The notes beneath the pieces were generated by a model that was not told where the DNA came from, searched no databases, and saw nothing but the letters and a program-made list of their open reading frames with translations. Of a DNA stretch of 64,000 nucleotides, positions 23,619-35,529 are shown one piece after another. The DNA is from Actinostola sp. cb2023 (taxonomy: Eukaryota; Cnidaria; Anthozoa; Actiniaria; Actinostolidae): contig JAUJYZ010000911.1 in the NCBI GenBank assembly GCA_033675265.1, positions 1 to 64,000 on the forward strand, in the 5' to 3' direction. The position numbers were made by a program, and so were the translations under genes. How positions within the stretch are numbered: position 1 is the first letter of the stretch; each line of letters begins with the position of its first letter.

Positions 23619-25048
23619 GAACGATTTCACGTAACCAATGTTTAACATGCAAATGAGTTGGTGAGTAAAATAACATGCTAATGAGGTGTACGCGTGGCTA
23701 CACGCTTCCGTCAATCAGCGGCTAAATTTCTCAAGTTGAAATATAATTTTAAAGACAAACATTCGTGGGCACATAGAAAAATTCATTAATCGGCTCACAT
23801 ATCTCAACAATCGAAAGATAACAATTAAACAATTCAGCTGAAGGAATTTAAATTAATGACTCTGAGATTCAAGCTGCAGACTTTACGCAGGCTTTTTCTG
23901 GCTGTTCTTAATTTGACTGTCCACGTTGACCAGCAGACTGTTTACTCTTTCGAGTGTGTTGTTGCACATCTGGTTATGTGCTTCTTGCGTTTCTCGTGCA
24001 ACTTCCCTGACACTTTTTCTCTTCTTTTTGTTTTGCTTTATCTCGGCTCTCTGTCAGCAGGGAACGCTATCCGAGGAGGACGCTGCAAATTCTTTACTCA
24101 ATTTACTTTGCAACTTTCTCTGGGCTGGAGTCCCTTTCGAAGCGTACCTCATCTGCTTCTGCTGCAGTGGAAGGAAGTGGGGACGCCAGGGCCTTCTTGA
24201 CGATATTTTTCATGCGACTTATGACGCGGTCTTGTGGGGCATCCATGTATATCTACACAACACGCTGAGGCAGCCCTGCATCTATTATTCGTTCTTTTGT
24301 GAAAAGAAGGACCTGTTTCCATTCCTTTCCCATGGAATGGTTGTAACATTCAAGGATAAACTTCCTTTCCATATCGCCTACGTTTGCTCTTGTTTTCTTT
24401 TCGGTGCCTGTTTTATGTTTTGAAGAATAAATGCCAATGAAAAGTTGAAATATTTAATTAGTGAATTCTTTGCTGTATTGAACTTACTTGCGGCACTCGA
24501 TGTTTGGTTGTCGTTCGAAGACGCACTTTCTATTTCCCAGGGACGCCACATATTCTTAGAAAGTAAAACAGCGTATAAGGCTATAGGAAGTGTTTGGACA
24601 CATCCAAGGTGGTTGATGCCAGTTGCTTGTGGCTTGTGGCAGAGAGTCGTGTTCAGTAGACTATTCCAACATATCTAAGTATTTGCTGAAACACGCTTTT
24701 CTTTATTTTCGTTCAGTGCTTGAGCAACGACGGCAATCTAGTTTATTAACTTGTAAATCAAAAATAGTCAGAAGAAGGCAATTTACATTTGAAGTTTGAA
24801 TTTGGAGTGATGAATTTAAATTCCTTTAAAATGAAAGTGTTGAATTAGTTATCTTTCGATTGTTTAGATATGTGAGCCGATTAACACATTTTTCTATGTG
24901 CCCACCAATGTTTGTCTTTAGAATTAAATTTCAATTTGAGAAATTTAGCTGATTCCGGGAAGCGTGTAGCCACGCGTACACCTCATTAGCATGTTATTTT
25001 ACTCACCAACTCATTTGCATGTTAAACATTGGTTACGTGAAATCGTTC
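23619..25048. mobile_element. 1.43 kb inverted-repeat element carrying a coding relic
   Basis: Ends of about 200 bp start gaacgatttcacgtaaccaa and match in inverted orientation at 24850-25048. The 5-bp tatta flanks both sides (23614-23618 and 25049-25053). It contains a minus-strand two-exon coding relic that may derive from the mobile element itself. Confidence 0.75.
23883..24372 (-). pseudogene. Two-exon coding relic inside the 1.43 kb element
   Basis: Exon A runs from ATG 24372 to a donor at 24148/24147 (GATGAG|gtacgc). Exon B runs from an acceptor (ctgctgacag) at 24050 to TAA at 23883-23885. The 97-bp intron joins them in phase 0. Exon A encodes KEWKQVLLFTKERIIDAGL and, after a TAG at 24253-24255, MDAPQDRVISRMKNIVKKAL in the same frame. 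Exon B is basic then helical (KKKRKSVREVARETQEAHNQ). The single in-frame stop suggests a decayed gene of about 130 residues. No family recognised; a DNA-binding accessory protein of the transposon is possible. Confidence 0.4.
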
Positions 25049-25053
25049 TATTA

Positions 25054-26343
25054 ATACGATATATGAATAGTAATTACTTCACGACCATGATACGGGCCGT
25101 GATTAAAGGAGCTTTCACGGCCCGTATCAGATCGTGTGCATTGGACATGTATGATTCATAACCTTGTTTTTCTGACGATGTGGTATTAATAATAATCTTT
25201 ATTTTGAGTTGGTTACAAATACAGCAAATACAAAAATACTGGTTTCCAATGTAGCCCCCTAGATACAATAACTACTGATTACAACTGGTGTCAATTGCCA
25301 GAACATTCGACGAATCCACCAAATCTACTCCGAAAAATATCAATGAATTAATGAATTGATTTGAATCATTGGCTAATCTCTCTATCCCTGTTGTCAAAAC
25401 GTCCGACCTCGACGTACGATTTATTACGCTCCCCCAAATGGATTCCCAAATTAGCACTTCATTTAGATATTACTATGGAGAATCATACAATATTATATCG
25501 TTATTTAATAATAGCTCTCTTCTCGAGACTGTACTTTTGATCTAAATCTTAAGTATTTTTTTTTCTCACGGATTTTTTTACAAAAAAATGAGTTATCACG
25601 ATTTATATATGTTTTTTATTTTATTTTATTTTGAAGACTTTTGATTTTAATATAATATTTCATACAACATTAACTTTATAGACATATATTTGAAATTCAA
25701 ATAAACAACTAAAGAAAATGAAAAAGAAAAGAAAAAAAAAGAAAAAGAAAAGTGTTATTGTTGCGCGCCAACGTTTGATTTTAAATCGTAACGCACGCAT
25801 CGCAAAATAAACAAATAATAAATATCGTTACCAGGCTTCTAATAGCGATGACCTTGTAAACATCAGGAATGCCAATGTGGTCATTCAGTTCCATTTTTAT
25901 AATTTTTAAAGAGAAAAGTAATTAGTAATAGTTAGAACCAGATCGATGAAAGTTCCTATGGTCCTAGAATCGAGAAAACTGTAAGGTCCGTAATTATGTT
26001 TACATGCAAATTTACATGCAAATTTAGAATCGTGCCGAGTTTTTGTTCGAGCTGTTCCATGCATATAGTCAGTTCCTACGTGTAATTAAACGGGCTTATA
26101 TACCTTTTGTCGTATGAAAATTATAACATTTACATGCATTGTTTTTTGTTTAATTTCTCTTCAACTTAACACATTATTATACGTATATTTTAGCTATCGA
26201 TTATATCTAGATTGAGTATATATTTTATCAATAGTTTTTTTCAGTTTTATTCTACGAATATTTACATTTGATTAGCCTTAGTTAGTTTCTTTTTAGATTT
26301 AGATTTCAATGGGCGAAGAGCCACCTCGTGGAAATACCATTGC

Positions 26344-26403
<60 letters not shown>

Positions 26404-28690
26404 TCGGGCCCAGGCCGCAGGCCGCCCGAGTTAGAAAATGCGGATTTCGGTTGTAGTAGTAGTAGTAGTAGTTTTGTTCGGCTCCAAAATGACGAGTATG
26501 CGACGTATTTAATCGTATCCGGAGTTTCAAGATTACTCAGCAGATTTGAAAAGATAAACGAGAAACAGGACTCAAGTAGATTTTGAATCTTAGTTTTGAA
26601 AGCAGCTGTAGATCTTCAAGCTATTAAAAGGTCAGGATTCTAGTTCATCGTTCAATGACTAGAAGTGGTAAAAGGACTAGAAGCTCGCTTAAAATATATA
26701 TTTTTTTAAACAAACGCGAGGCCGTTATCGGAACCATCTGACCTATGCAACCTCAAGACGTATCATGTTCGTACTCACCGGACTAATAGTCTCCCTCGTC
26801 ACTCAACTGTCACTGATTGTCATGACGTCAGAGAAATTATATTGTATTGAAGAAGATGTCCTTGTTTTATTCGACGTTCGAACCGTAACTCGAACCCGAA
26901 CTCGATTCCAAACTCGACGTTTCGGGATCTGAAGCTAGAGAGGGGGCCTTTACACAAACTCATCAAAATCAAATCAATTGAACTCAAAGTCAAAAGGTAT
27001 AATCAAATGAACTCAAAGGCAAATCAAATGAACTCGACACATACATGTATATACATAGTCTCCCTCGTCACGCAACTGTCAGTCATTGTCAGGTCTCTCC
27101 TCGCGCAGCTGACATTGTCCTTGTTCTTCAACCAACTGGCATTCATTTTCAAGTACTTTCTCGAACAACTGACATTTTCCTTTTCACAATGCCCGAGTGA
27201 ACGCTCATTGAGCGTCTTGTTATTATTATTATTTGCATTGCATGATTTCTCAATATGTGACAACGTAGTAAATCATAGTACTTATATAACGTAGAGTCAC
27301 TGGAACTTGTTGTCCTCGTGGCAGCCATTTTGTTTTGCTTGCCCGTCATTTGAAAACCGGAAGTAGTTGAATGTGAAGAATATATAGGGTATCATTTTTT
27401 TTCCTCATTTATTTCTAGGCTCAGAAGAACTTGATGGGTGTTTTTATAGCACTTTAACTGTCCCTCAATTTCTATCTTAACTGGGCAAGGTTTAGAAGAT
27501 GTAACGTTCTTCAGTCAAAAGTATTTATGATTTTCATTATAAAACGGACATTATTGACCAACAGTAGAGACCTTTTGTATTGACTCACCATGCAAGCGTT
27601 CATGGTTACCAGTGTATGGATACTGTTGACTTGCGCAAATTGGGGCTAAAACCACAAATGATACAAAATATGTTTGCAAGTTTTTATTTGTTGATTATAA
27701 AAGTACATTAAGAAGGTTTAAGAAGGCACGCTTATGCGAGATGTAACATTTGCAAACGTCTCTTTTAATAATAAAACGGACATCATTGATCAACAGTATA
27801 GACGTTTTCTACGAAGGTGACATACAAGCGTTCAGGGATACGAATATATTGGTTAATTGTCCAAATTTGGACTTGAAACTAAATGTGTAGAATAATTGAT
27901 TTATTCATCACTACTGAACTTGAGTCATCAGCCTGTATTTTATATGAATTTAATCATACCAAGCTTTCGAGCAACTTGCTCTTCATCAGGGTTTACAATT
28001 GTGAAACGATATTCCAACAAACAAGAAAATCACGTAGCAAACACATAGCGCGCGGAGAAAAATAAACGGAAGAAAAAAATGCATGTAGATGGATCCGCGC
28101 GAGCTGTAATATTTAGCGATTTATGGCTGTACTAATTTGCAAACATGCACCGCCATGATTTTCTATAAAACGGGCATTACTGACTAGCAGTGAATGCGCT
28201 TACGACTACACGCCATACTAGCCTTAGTAATAATATTATGAACACTTTAAACCACCAAAACCACAACGAATATTTATTCCTGAATCGAAGTAGTTCTTTC
28301 TTGACTTAATTAACAATGCCTGCTACCAAATTATGATGTAAAAATTTGAAAAGTATTTACATGGTCAAGTTTTTCGTTTGTCCACACATCCCCAGCACTT
28401 GAATCGGTCGCGTGTTGTTTATATTACATGCTCCATCTCCGCACACCTACTGCGCGTGCGTGATCTACTCAGATTTCTCGGCATGAGAAATCTTGCGTAT
28501 AATCTTTTAATCACTTGTGATTCCCAAGACATGCTCCAATATTCGACTGTTGATTTGTAAAACAGATAATGAACTGGATTTATTGTTAGAAAGTGTTCAT
28601 TTAGGAATCCTGAGAATCTCCACTGAGGAGGATGCTGCTATGGAAACCCTATACTTCTCGATAACTATTTAGCAATTAATTATCCCTAAA
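25054..28690. other. Unassigned AT-rich region
   Basis: No supported gene. It holds a (TTA)n tract, a short (GTA)n tract, GC palindromic patches near 26404-26433 (caggccgcaggccgcc) and repeated aactcgaacccgaactcg-like sequence at 26882-26920. Partial duplications exist between 26786-26830 and 27058-27100 (ctccctcgtcac.caactgtca). Confidence 0.4.
26346..26402. repeat. (TTA)n microsatellite
   Basis: About 57 bp of uninterrupted tta repeats. Confidence 0.95.
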
Positions 28691-28719
28691 ATAACATGGG
28701 ACGAACTTGTCTCAATCGC

Positions 28720-28808
28720 TATAAAAGAAAGCCCGTGCACTTAATCCTATTATTGCTTTAGAACGAGCAATTTTATTGATAACCTCGACGATTAACAGAA
28801 CACAAGAG
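28720..28808 (+). promoter_or_regulatory. TATA box and 5' UTR exon of secreted peptide gene 1
   Basis: TATAAAAG at 28720-28727 is followed by an untranslated exon that would start about 25-30 bp downstream and end at 28808 (cacaagag|gtaagt). The intron runs to 29299. The arrangement matches genes 2 and 3. Confidence 0.65.
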
Positions 28809-29299
28809 GTAAGTGTTCCTATTTGTAATATTGACTATAGTGAGATGTTCAAGTTTTGGAATGCAATAACTATGTTGGAGTTGAAATAACTTTTTGCTAA
28901 ATTACAGTCTAATGAATATCTTGTATTTGAGTATTCACAGTGTAGGCTAGTTAGTTTGATTTCTAAACCATGTGGAACTATTGAAGTAAATATGAAAAAA
29001 AACTATTAAATTGAACCCTCTGGTGTTGGATATGTGAAGTTCATAGTAACTTCTTGTATAGTTTGGTATCAATCAGCTGTTAAAACGTAACTCAGTATAT
29101 ATCCCCATGTGCTATCTAGTTCAGATAACTATCTTTAAAATGTGCTATTCAGCTGATGAACACTGAGTTCCTGATCAAGAGACCGTAAGATACGTTTATT
29201 GATATCAAGCAATTGGGTCACTTATTTGGAAACTGTCTTAGCTTCCATGTGTATATTCAGTTGCACTACAATGAGCTTAGTACATTCCCTTTTCAACAG

Positions 29300-29603
29300 A
29301 TGAAGAATCTAGCAGCCATTGTTGTATTATCGTTGTGTTGTGGACTTCTTGTCCAAACTGAGAAAACAAACGAGGAAGAGATTGCAAAGCGATTATCCAT
29401 CATACGTCCTCCTCCACCACCACCAAGCAATATCTACCTTCCAGGCATCGTCATCAACGCCAATAAGTTCAACCCACGCCGCCGTTACTGCTACTGTTTC
29501 CGTTTTAAATGCAATGGTAAGATTTGTTTTAATTTCGTGGGTAAATAGTTTATTTTACAGAGAAGAACCATTTCTCCACTTGGATCGATCTGTTTAATAA
29601 ATC

Positions 29604-29657
<54 letters not shown>

Positions 29658-29686
29658 GTTAATATTATTATTACTATCATTATTAT

Positions 29687-29740
<54 letters not shown>

Positions 29741-30796
29741 TATTATTATTATTATTATTAATATTATATAATTATTATTACCAGGCTATTCTATTGGGGT
29801 TTCAAAATCCGAGTGAAATTTCAAATGCAGTAAATGCCGAGGAGGCTTAAATGATTCCCTCTTTCCGTCGGTCGAGGAAGATATTCAATGATCCGACACA
29901 TTTTGAGACCTCTCTCAAGGTTAGCCTGATATCCAGGCTAATGATATCCAAGACAGTCCTAGGACTTTGCACTGAACACATTAGCCTGATCATCAAGCTT
30001 TTTGAACTCATGGGAGAGTTAGCCTGCGTGGCGGCCCAAAGGGGAAGGATCCGCGGAGGGACTAGGGATCAGTCCCCCTCCCCTTCCCCCTCCGATCCCT
30101 TCCGATCCCTAGTCCCTCCAATCCGTACCCTTTGGGCCGCCACGCAGGCTATGGGAAAGTTTTCTATCATGGTTTCAAAGTACTGCACGTGGTACCAATT
30201 AGAAACTGCCCTGGTTGGTGGATTCCCTCATGAATAATTAATGAGTAGTAGAAGCTCTATTTTATATTTACTAACATATAAAGCAGAACGAATAACGGTA
30301 GTCTAATAATCGCACCACTTTGCATATGTACATTTAATATACACGCATTGAATTGACCAGGCTAGCGCGCGATGTGTGTTTTAAATTTAGGTTTGATTTA
30401 CTTTATATTAATATAAATCTCTGTAGTTCGTCTATTGAATAAAATTGAATTAGAGCTCCTCTATATTACGCGCATCTTCTTAGCCGTAAGTGACCCTCTA
30501 AATAAACCCTCAAAATATAATTAATAGGCGCCACGATAGAGCATTATTTTATGGTAATGTTTAGTCCAATCACCTTCTTTTGGTAAATGTGATTCAAATA
30601 AATAACTAAATAGTCACGTGCGAATACATGATTATAAAAACTCATACCAAGTTTATATGTTTCAGTTCCTGGCATGTACAACGGATTCAAAGGCTGGCTT
30701 CAAAACCAGAACAACAAATCAGGATACATAGCTATCAACGGAAAGCTCTACGTCATATACCGTTGTGACTCCAAACACTACGCGAAGGAAACCTAA
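29300..30796 (+). CDS. Small secreted cysteine peptide, paralog 1 (115 aa)
   Basis: Coding exons are 29300-29516 and 30666-30796, joined in phase 1 (G|TT, Val). The ATG is the first triplet after the acceptor tttcaacag. Layout: hydrophobic signal peptide (about 1-20), acidic segment (EKTNEEEIAKR), six prolines (37-42), a conserved IYLP (46-49), a basic cysteine motif RRRYCYCFRFKC (C64, C66, C71), then in the last exon VPGMYNGFKGW and a final C106. Net basic after the acidic stretch. Two four-cysteine-sized paralogs nearby share every landmark. The acidic-pro/basic-mature pattern resembles secreted antimicrobial-type peptides, but that is inference; the family is unrecognised. AATAAA at 30796 overlaps the stop. 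The second intron contains a (TTA)n tract and a MITE. Confidence 0.75.
29606..29780. repeat. (TTA)n microsatellite in intron 2 of peptide gene 1
   Basis: About 170 bp of att/tta repeats with minor interruptions. The poly-isoleucine/leucine frames here are artefacts. Confidence 0.95.
30020..30151. mobile_element. 132-bp TAGCCTGCG-type MITE
   Basis: Near-perfect hairpin with ends tagcctgcgtggcggcccaa. Flanked by tgggagagt (30011-30019) and tgggaaagt (30152-30160), a 9-bp duplication with one mismatch. Its first nine bases equal those of the 1.4 kb element copies. Confidence 0.85.
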
Positions 30797-31250
30797 ATAA
30801 ACTGAGAAATCAACCACGATAACGTCCTGATCATGAGCTATAGCACTATTAGAACATATTTTAGATATCAATAATAGTAATAGAACTGAGTGGAGTGCAA
30901 TTTGGTCTGAAATCATAATCCGGCGTGATTACAAAATTGCACGACTCGTAGTTATATTACCAATTAATCATATTCATAGGGAAATCAATGAGAGATCGAC
31001 TCGCTTATTAATATTAATAAATGCTGATAACAATTAACCTACTGCCTGTTGAGTAGTAGATGACAACGTAGTTTGAATATAGGTAAAAACGGTTCAAACG
31101 AACCAAACGAACCAAACCAGAAAGTAGTGATAAACGGGTGCGACAGTTACGACATGTACTGTGGTCATCAGGTTTTGGTGACCGGAACATGAATTAAATA
31201 ATACTGTGCTTCATAATAACTCATCGAATCCTCGCTCCCATCAATATAAA

Positions 31251-31547
31251 GTTATTTCAAAAAAGGTTGGTGAAGGTTTTGTTGCATCTTGCATCTTGCA
31301 TGTTGCATACCAAGCCCGAAATGTATTGTGGATCATATATAAATAATGTCAGCATGCACATACAGAAGAAAATATGCTTGCTCCATATTGCGAAGACAAA
31401 GTTTGGGAAAATTCCCAGAGTCCATAATTGTTATGACCTTTCGCTGACTCCATTCACATCGCCCATAGTGCATTTCGGGCTTGGTATGCAAGATGCAAGA
31501 TGCAAGATGCAACAAAACCTTCACCAACCTTTTTTGAAATAAATGTA
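31251..31547. mobile_element. Hairpin MITE of about 295 bp
   Basis: Terminal inverted repeats of about 75 bp: left ttatttcaaaaaaggttggt, right its complement. They include tandem gcatctt motifs and ccaagcccgaaatg. The interior is unique. Confidence 0.85.
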
Positions 31548-31559
31548 TATCTTCTTAAC

Positions 31560-31905
31560 GATTTCGTAACAAGCAGAATCCCAAGATCTTCCCTATTTGG
31601 ATATAATCAGTGTAAATGAGATAATTATCATTTATATGTGTAAATAATACTAATTATAAGGGATGGTCTCATAATGGTGTCGTATCTTTGACCTACCAGT
31701 TCCCTGTACGGGACGACATAAATGTTGTCCGGAAAGCCGGGTTGCTCCTTGGTCACACTTTCGGAACGTTGTTCAAATGTGGGATCTTTATAAAAGTATC
31801 GGCGAACATGTGTGAGACATTGGAAGCAACACAATACTGCTATGTTTGTGTTTTCCTTGCTGTTTTTCTGATTAGAAATCATCATCGTTTTTGAAGCTAT
31901 TCAAT
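31560..31905. other. Unassigned sequence
   Basis: No supported gene between the two MITEs; overlapping opposite-strand frames are short and featureless. Confidence 0.4.
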
Positions 31906-31918
31906 AAACTCACATATC

Positions 31919-32118
31919 GTGTCACAGTTGACTCTCTTTCAGCGACCACTCTCGTAAGCGAACACTTCCCTTAATAAGCGACCACCTTTACAAAATCCCG
32001 TTTTGTTTCTCATATAATGTAATCACTATAATTAAAATATATCGTATGTGACTATTTCTCGTAAGTGACCACTAACTCCAGATTCCGAGGTGGTCGCTTA
32101 CGAGTAAGTCAACTGTAT
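31919..32118. mobile_element. MITE with CAGTTGACT ends
   Basis: Starts cagttgactctctttcagcg and ends with gtaagtcaactgta. It contains several gcgaccac/gtggtcgc motifs in both orientations. Likely a short Tc1/mariner-type or related non-autonomous element. Confidence 0.65.
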
Positions 32119-32119
32119 T

Positions 32120-33015
32120 ATTATTCAGGATTTCTCGTACTTCTTTGCGGTCTCTGTTATATTTCCTTAATTTGCTTCAGATGTTTCGTTCCTGTTGGCA
32201 GATGCATGTGCTTTATTTTCTCTCATCCTCGAGGAGAAGGAAAAGACGCATATGCTTTCGGTCCAAACAAAATATGTTGCGCATGCATTTGGGTTGCTAA
32301 GCAACTAGATGTGGCTCATCATCCAAATGTCTGCCAAATGCTTTATTTCCTTCTTAGAAAAATACATGTTATTTCTTTGTGTGTTCTATAAACCGCCATC
32401 GCCTACTCTCTGATAGGCAGCAAACGTTCGACAGTACAGCACGTTCGATCTCAGCACAGTACGAGTGATCGGAGACATCATATTGTTTACAGTAAGCTCT
32501 TTGATTCAGCAGTGCGCGTGATATGGCAGGAGCATATTATTCCAAGACATGTCCTCAATATATCTGACAGAAACATTACACTTGCGTTTTACTCGACATA
32601 CCTCTAGTTTAATAGTTTCATGTAATTTGAACATTCTAAGCAAGCGCAAAGAAATTGCTGCCCGCGTGTGCCTGGACGCTAAGAGTAGCAAATGTGCAAC
32701 AGTGCATGACATATAAGATCCATTTGAAACAGCCATACCAGAAATCGTCTTGGCCGCGCCGAGAGATCCATATTAAAATGGCTTTATTAAACTTAATCAT
32801 ATTTAATAATTGTGTTCTTAACAAGTCATATCAGTCACTACTGAGAAATGTTATCTGGCAGGCATTATCTGCTTTTTCGAAGAATACTTTTTTCTCTACA
32901 ACGTGACGTCAATTATAGCAATTGCGATGGAATATATCACGCAATAAATATCAGTGCAAGGAATTATTTGATGGAACAATTATTATTAATATTACATTGG
33001 TTAGTTATGCGCAAC
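32120..33015. other. Unassigned sequence downstream of peptide gene 2
   Basis: No coding frame supported. It would contain the 3' UTR of peptide gene 2 on the minus strand. Confidence 0.4.
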
Positions 33016-33706
33016 TTATTTGCCGGGAACTGGGGGAACCTTGTTGGCGAACTGATTCAAAGGACTGCAAAGTTGAAAGATGTACAACCAGTTGTTGCTG
33101 ACAACGTAACCTTTCTTATGTAGAATGGTCCAGCCTTTGAAACCATTGGACATACCTGGGACTGTAAGAAAATGGTCCAAAGTGAGTCGAGTTCAATTTT
33201 GGGGTTTTCATTAACAAATAAATGAACAAATTACGGAAGCATAAATGAACAAATTACGGAAGCAAGGAAGCAAGGAAGCAAGGAAGCAAGGAAGCAAGGA
33301 AGCAAGGAAGCAAGGAAGCAAGGAAGCAAGGAAGCAAGGAAGCAAGGAAGCAAGGAAGCAAGAAAGCAAGGAAGCAAGGAAGCAATATGATATAGGAACA
33401 TTGATAAAATGTTCATGTCATCAGTGGAAATCAAATACAGTGATATAAACTAGAAAAAAAGTCGGATAAATCAAAACACTTTACAGCTGTAAATCTACCA
33501 CGCTTACCATAGCAATGCCTCTTGAAACAGTAGCACACCTTTGTAATAACAGGGTTGGTTACAAAGTTGAGATACATTGGTAGATATATTTTGGGTACTG
33601 GAGGTGCAACTAGTTTTGCTGGATCCTCTTTCTCCTCAGGCTGACTGGCTTGGACAAGGAGGCCACAACCCAAGAACAAGAGTACTAGATCTGCAAAGTT
33701 CTTCAT
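33016..33706 (-). CDS. Small secreted cysteine peptide, paralog 2 (114 aa)
   Basis: Coding exons are 33706-33508 and 33161-33016 (minus strand), joined in phase 1 (G|TC, Val). The ATG directly follows the acceptor ttctttag. Signal peptide about 1-20, acidic segment SQPEEKEDPAK, proline stretch (APPVP), conserved IYLP (40-43), cysteine motif KVCYCFKRHC (C58, C60, C65), then VPGMSNGFKGW and C98. Its C-terminal tail (NKVPPVPGK) is longer than in the paralogs. Intron 2 is 346 bp and contains a gaagcaag repeat. Opposite orientation to its neighbours, about 2.2 kb from gene 1 and 4.2 kb from gene 3. Function unknown; secretion is inferred from the signal peptide. Confidence 0.75.
33262..33382. repeat. 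(GCAAGGAA)n minisatellite in intron 2 of peptide gene 2
   Basis: About 15 copies of gcaaggaa. Frames reading SKEARKQG or CFLASLLP are artefacts. Confidence 0.95.
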
Positions 33707-34126
33707 CTAAAGAAGTAATTGCAAGTGATAATCATAACAAGTGTGAAAAAACGCAAAGACCGACTACCTGCCGCCATATTGCATCTCGCAATTTTCTAAC
33801 AGTTACTAAGTCTAAACTATGTTATTGACCATTTTAATTTGAATAGTTGTACCACTTGAAACAGGTGATCGTATTATGGACCATATTCAATATATATTCG
33901 TTCAATTCGGACAACAACACTAAACATAGTAAGTAAATTCGTATATGTTCTTCAAAGCGTACACAAAGAACCGGAAAAATCCAAGATTCTCCGGCGAATC
34001 ACATCGTAAAATGAAAAGCTTTTCTATTCTAACTTGTAAGTTCTAAGCTCAAGACCGTGAACTTTCTTTGACTTCAAATAAAAAAATAAAAAAATACAAT
34101 CAATCAAAAGATTTGTCAATTCTCAC

Positions 34127-34240
34127 CTTGATTTCAGTCGGTCAGTGTAGTCTTTTTCTAAGAATGTTTTTAGATCTTGTCAGATCGATCGAGTGCATAT
34201 CATATACTAAAACAACCCCTATCGTCAGTTCTTTTATACC
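34127..34240 (-). promoter_or_regulatory. TATA box and 5' UTR exon of secreted peptide gene 2
   Basis: On the minus strand, GGTATAAAAG (34240-34231) precedes an untranslated exon starting near 34205 and ending at 34127 (atcaag|gtgaga). The intron runs to 33707. Confidence 0.6.
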
Positions 34241-34261
34241 ATCAACTATAGAGTTATTTTA

Positions 34262-34915
34262 AGCGTTATCCAGCATATATAATTAGCGTACTAAACTTGT
34301 CATACACGAAGGTATCAATATTGATTCGATATTGAACTTCTCTACCTTGGCTCATTAAACAAAATGACGTCAAACGCTGTATTGATAATCATTACTGAAT
34401 ATAACAATAAATCAATTATTCTGGTTATTATTTACATCGAATGAATGGGTTTGCTGCAAAGTAAACGAATGTTTCACTGCGCAATGCTGCTTAATATTAC
34501 ACGTCCCATGCAACCATGGCATTAAAAATGAACAAATCATCTTAGCAGTAAATATTGCTTGCTGCGATACGAGCTAATAAATTTTAGTGATGAACCATAA
34601 TATCCATTTATAACTTCTGTACCGCTTTGAACACAACAGAAAATAATCACCTCAGTGAAATTATTTTGTCTAGTAGTGTGTATCTAAATCAGTCTTCAAT
34701 TAGTAAAAGTGCTTTTGGATTTTGTAAGCCTACAGTAACATATCGAATCAACTTAGATTTCAACTTGCTGTTATGTGTTTAACTTCTAATATAATGCTCA
34801 TCTCATTTTGCCTCTAATGACAATAATCTATATATAGCGCCATTCTAAAAAAAAAATAGGTGAACAAAATAGATACATTTTTTATTTTATTTCTGGAAAT
34901 AAAGTTATACATAGC
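34262..34915. other. Unassigned AT-rich sequence
   Basis: Upstream of peptide gene 2. No gene recognised. Confidence 0.4.
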
Positions 34916-35016
<101 letters not shown>

Positions 35017-35371
35017 TTAATGATAACTTTTATTTCTGATGCTACAGTATTTCCCAAATAACAATGTCAAAAGAGAACTACAGCCTAAATTTATATTTAC
35101 ATAAAAACAAAGAGAATGTTGTGTACATTGACTTTCTAAACGAATTTCCAATTGTTTTTATTTTTATGGAGAAGAATCTTGAATTGTAAAAAAAAGACGT
35201 GGATTACCGCTGAATTGAGTGCGGTTAACGTTCACTTTAGTAAGGATTCTGCCCCGAAATGAATTTGACCTCACCTATCCCATTGGAAACTGCAGTCATA
35301 ATATAGAGTTATTTTCAATACTCCAGTTTCGCGTTGTTTGGAGATGACCGCTGTCCTTGACAAAATACAAC

Positions 35372-35527
35372 ATTTGTACAGGCTTAGCCTCGAGTCATAA
35401 AAGAGTCCGTGCAATTCAAAAATGTTTCTCAGAAACAATAGTATTGTTTCATGTCAACATTTTTTCGTGTTCTTGTTGATATTTGTGAATAATTTACACC
35501 GAACTCGAGGCTAACCTTGTACAAATG
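35372..35527. mobile_element. MITE of about 155 bp
   Basis: Ends catttgtacaggcttagcct and its imperfect complement (gaggctaaccttgtacaaatg). The interior is AT-rich. Confidence 0.7.
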
Positions 35528-35529
35528 CG

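Noticed and set aside
23856..24423. Plus-strand 114-aa and 165-aa frames
   Set aside because: The minus strand has a better exon-intron structure with coding-like composition; the plus frames are very Cys/Leu/Phe rich, as expected for shadows.
29213..29548. 111-aa version of peptide 1 with an earlier start
   Set aside because: The upstream part lies in an intron ending tttcaacag directly before the conserved ATG, and the 3' part runs into an intron.
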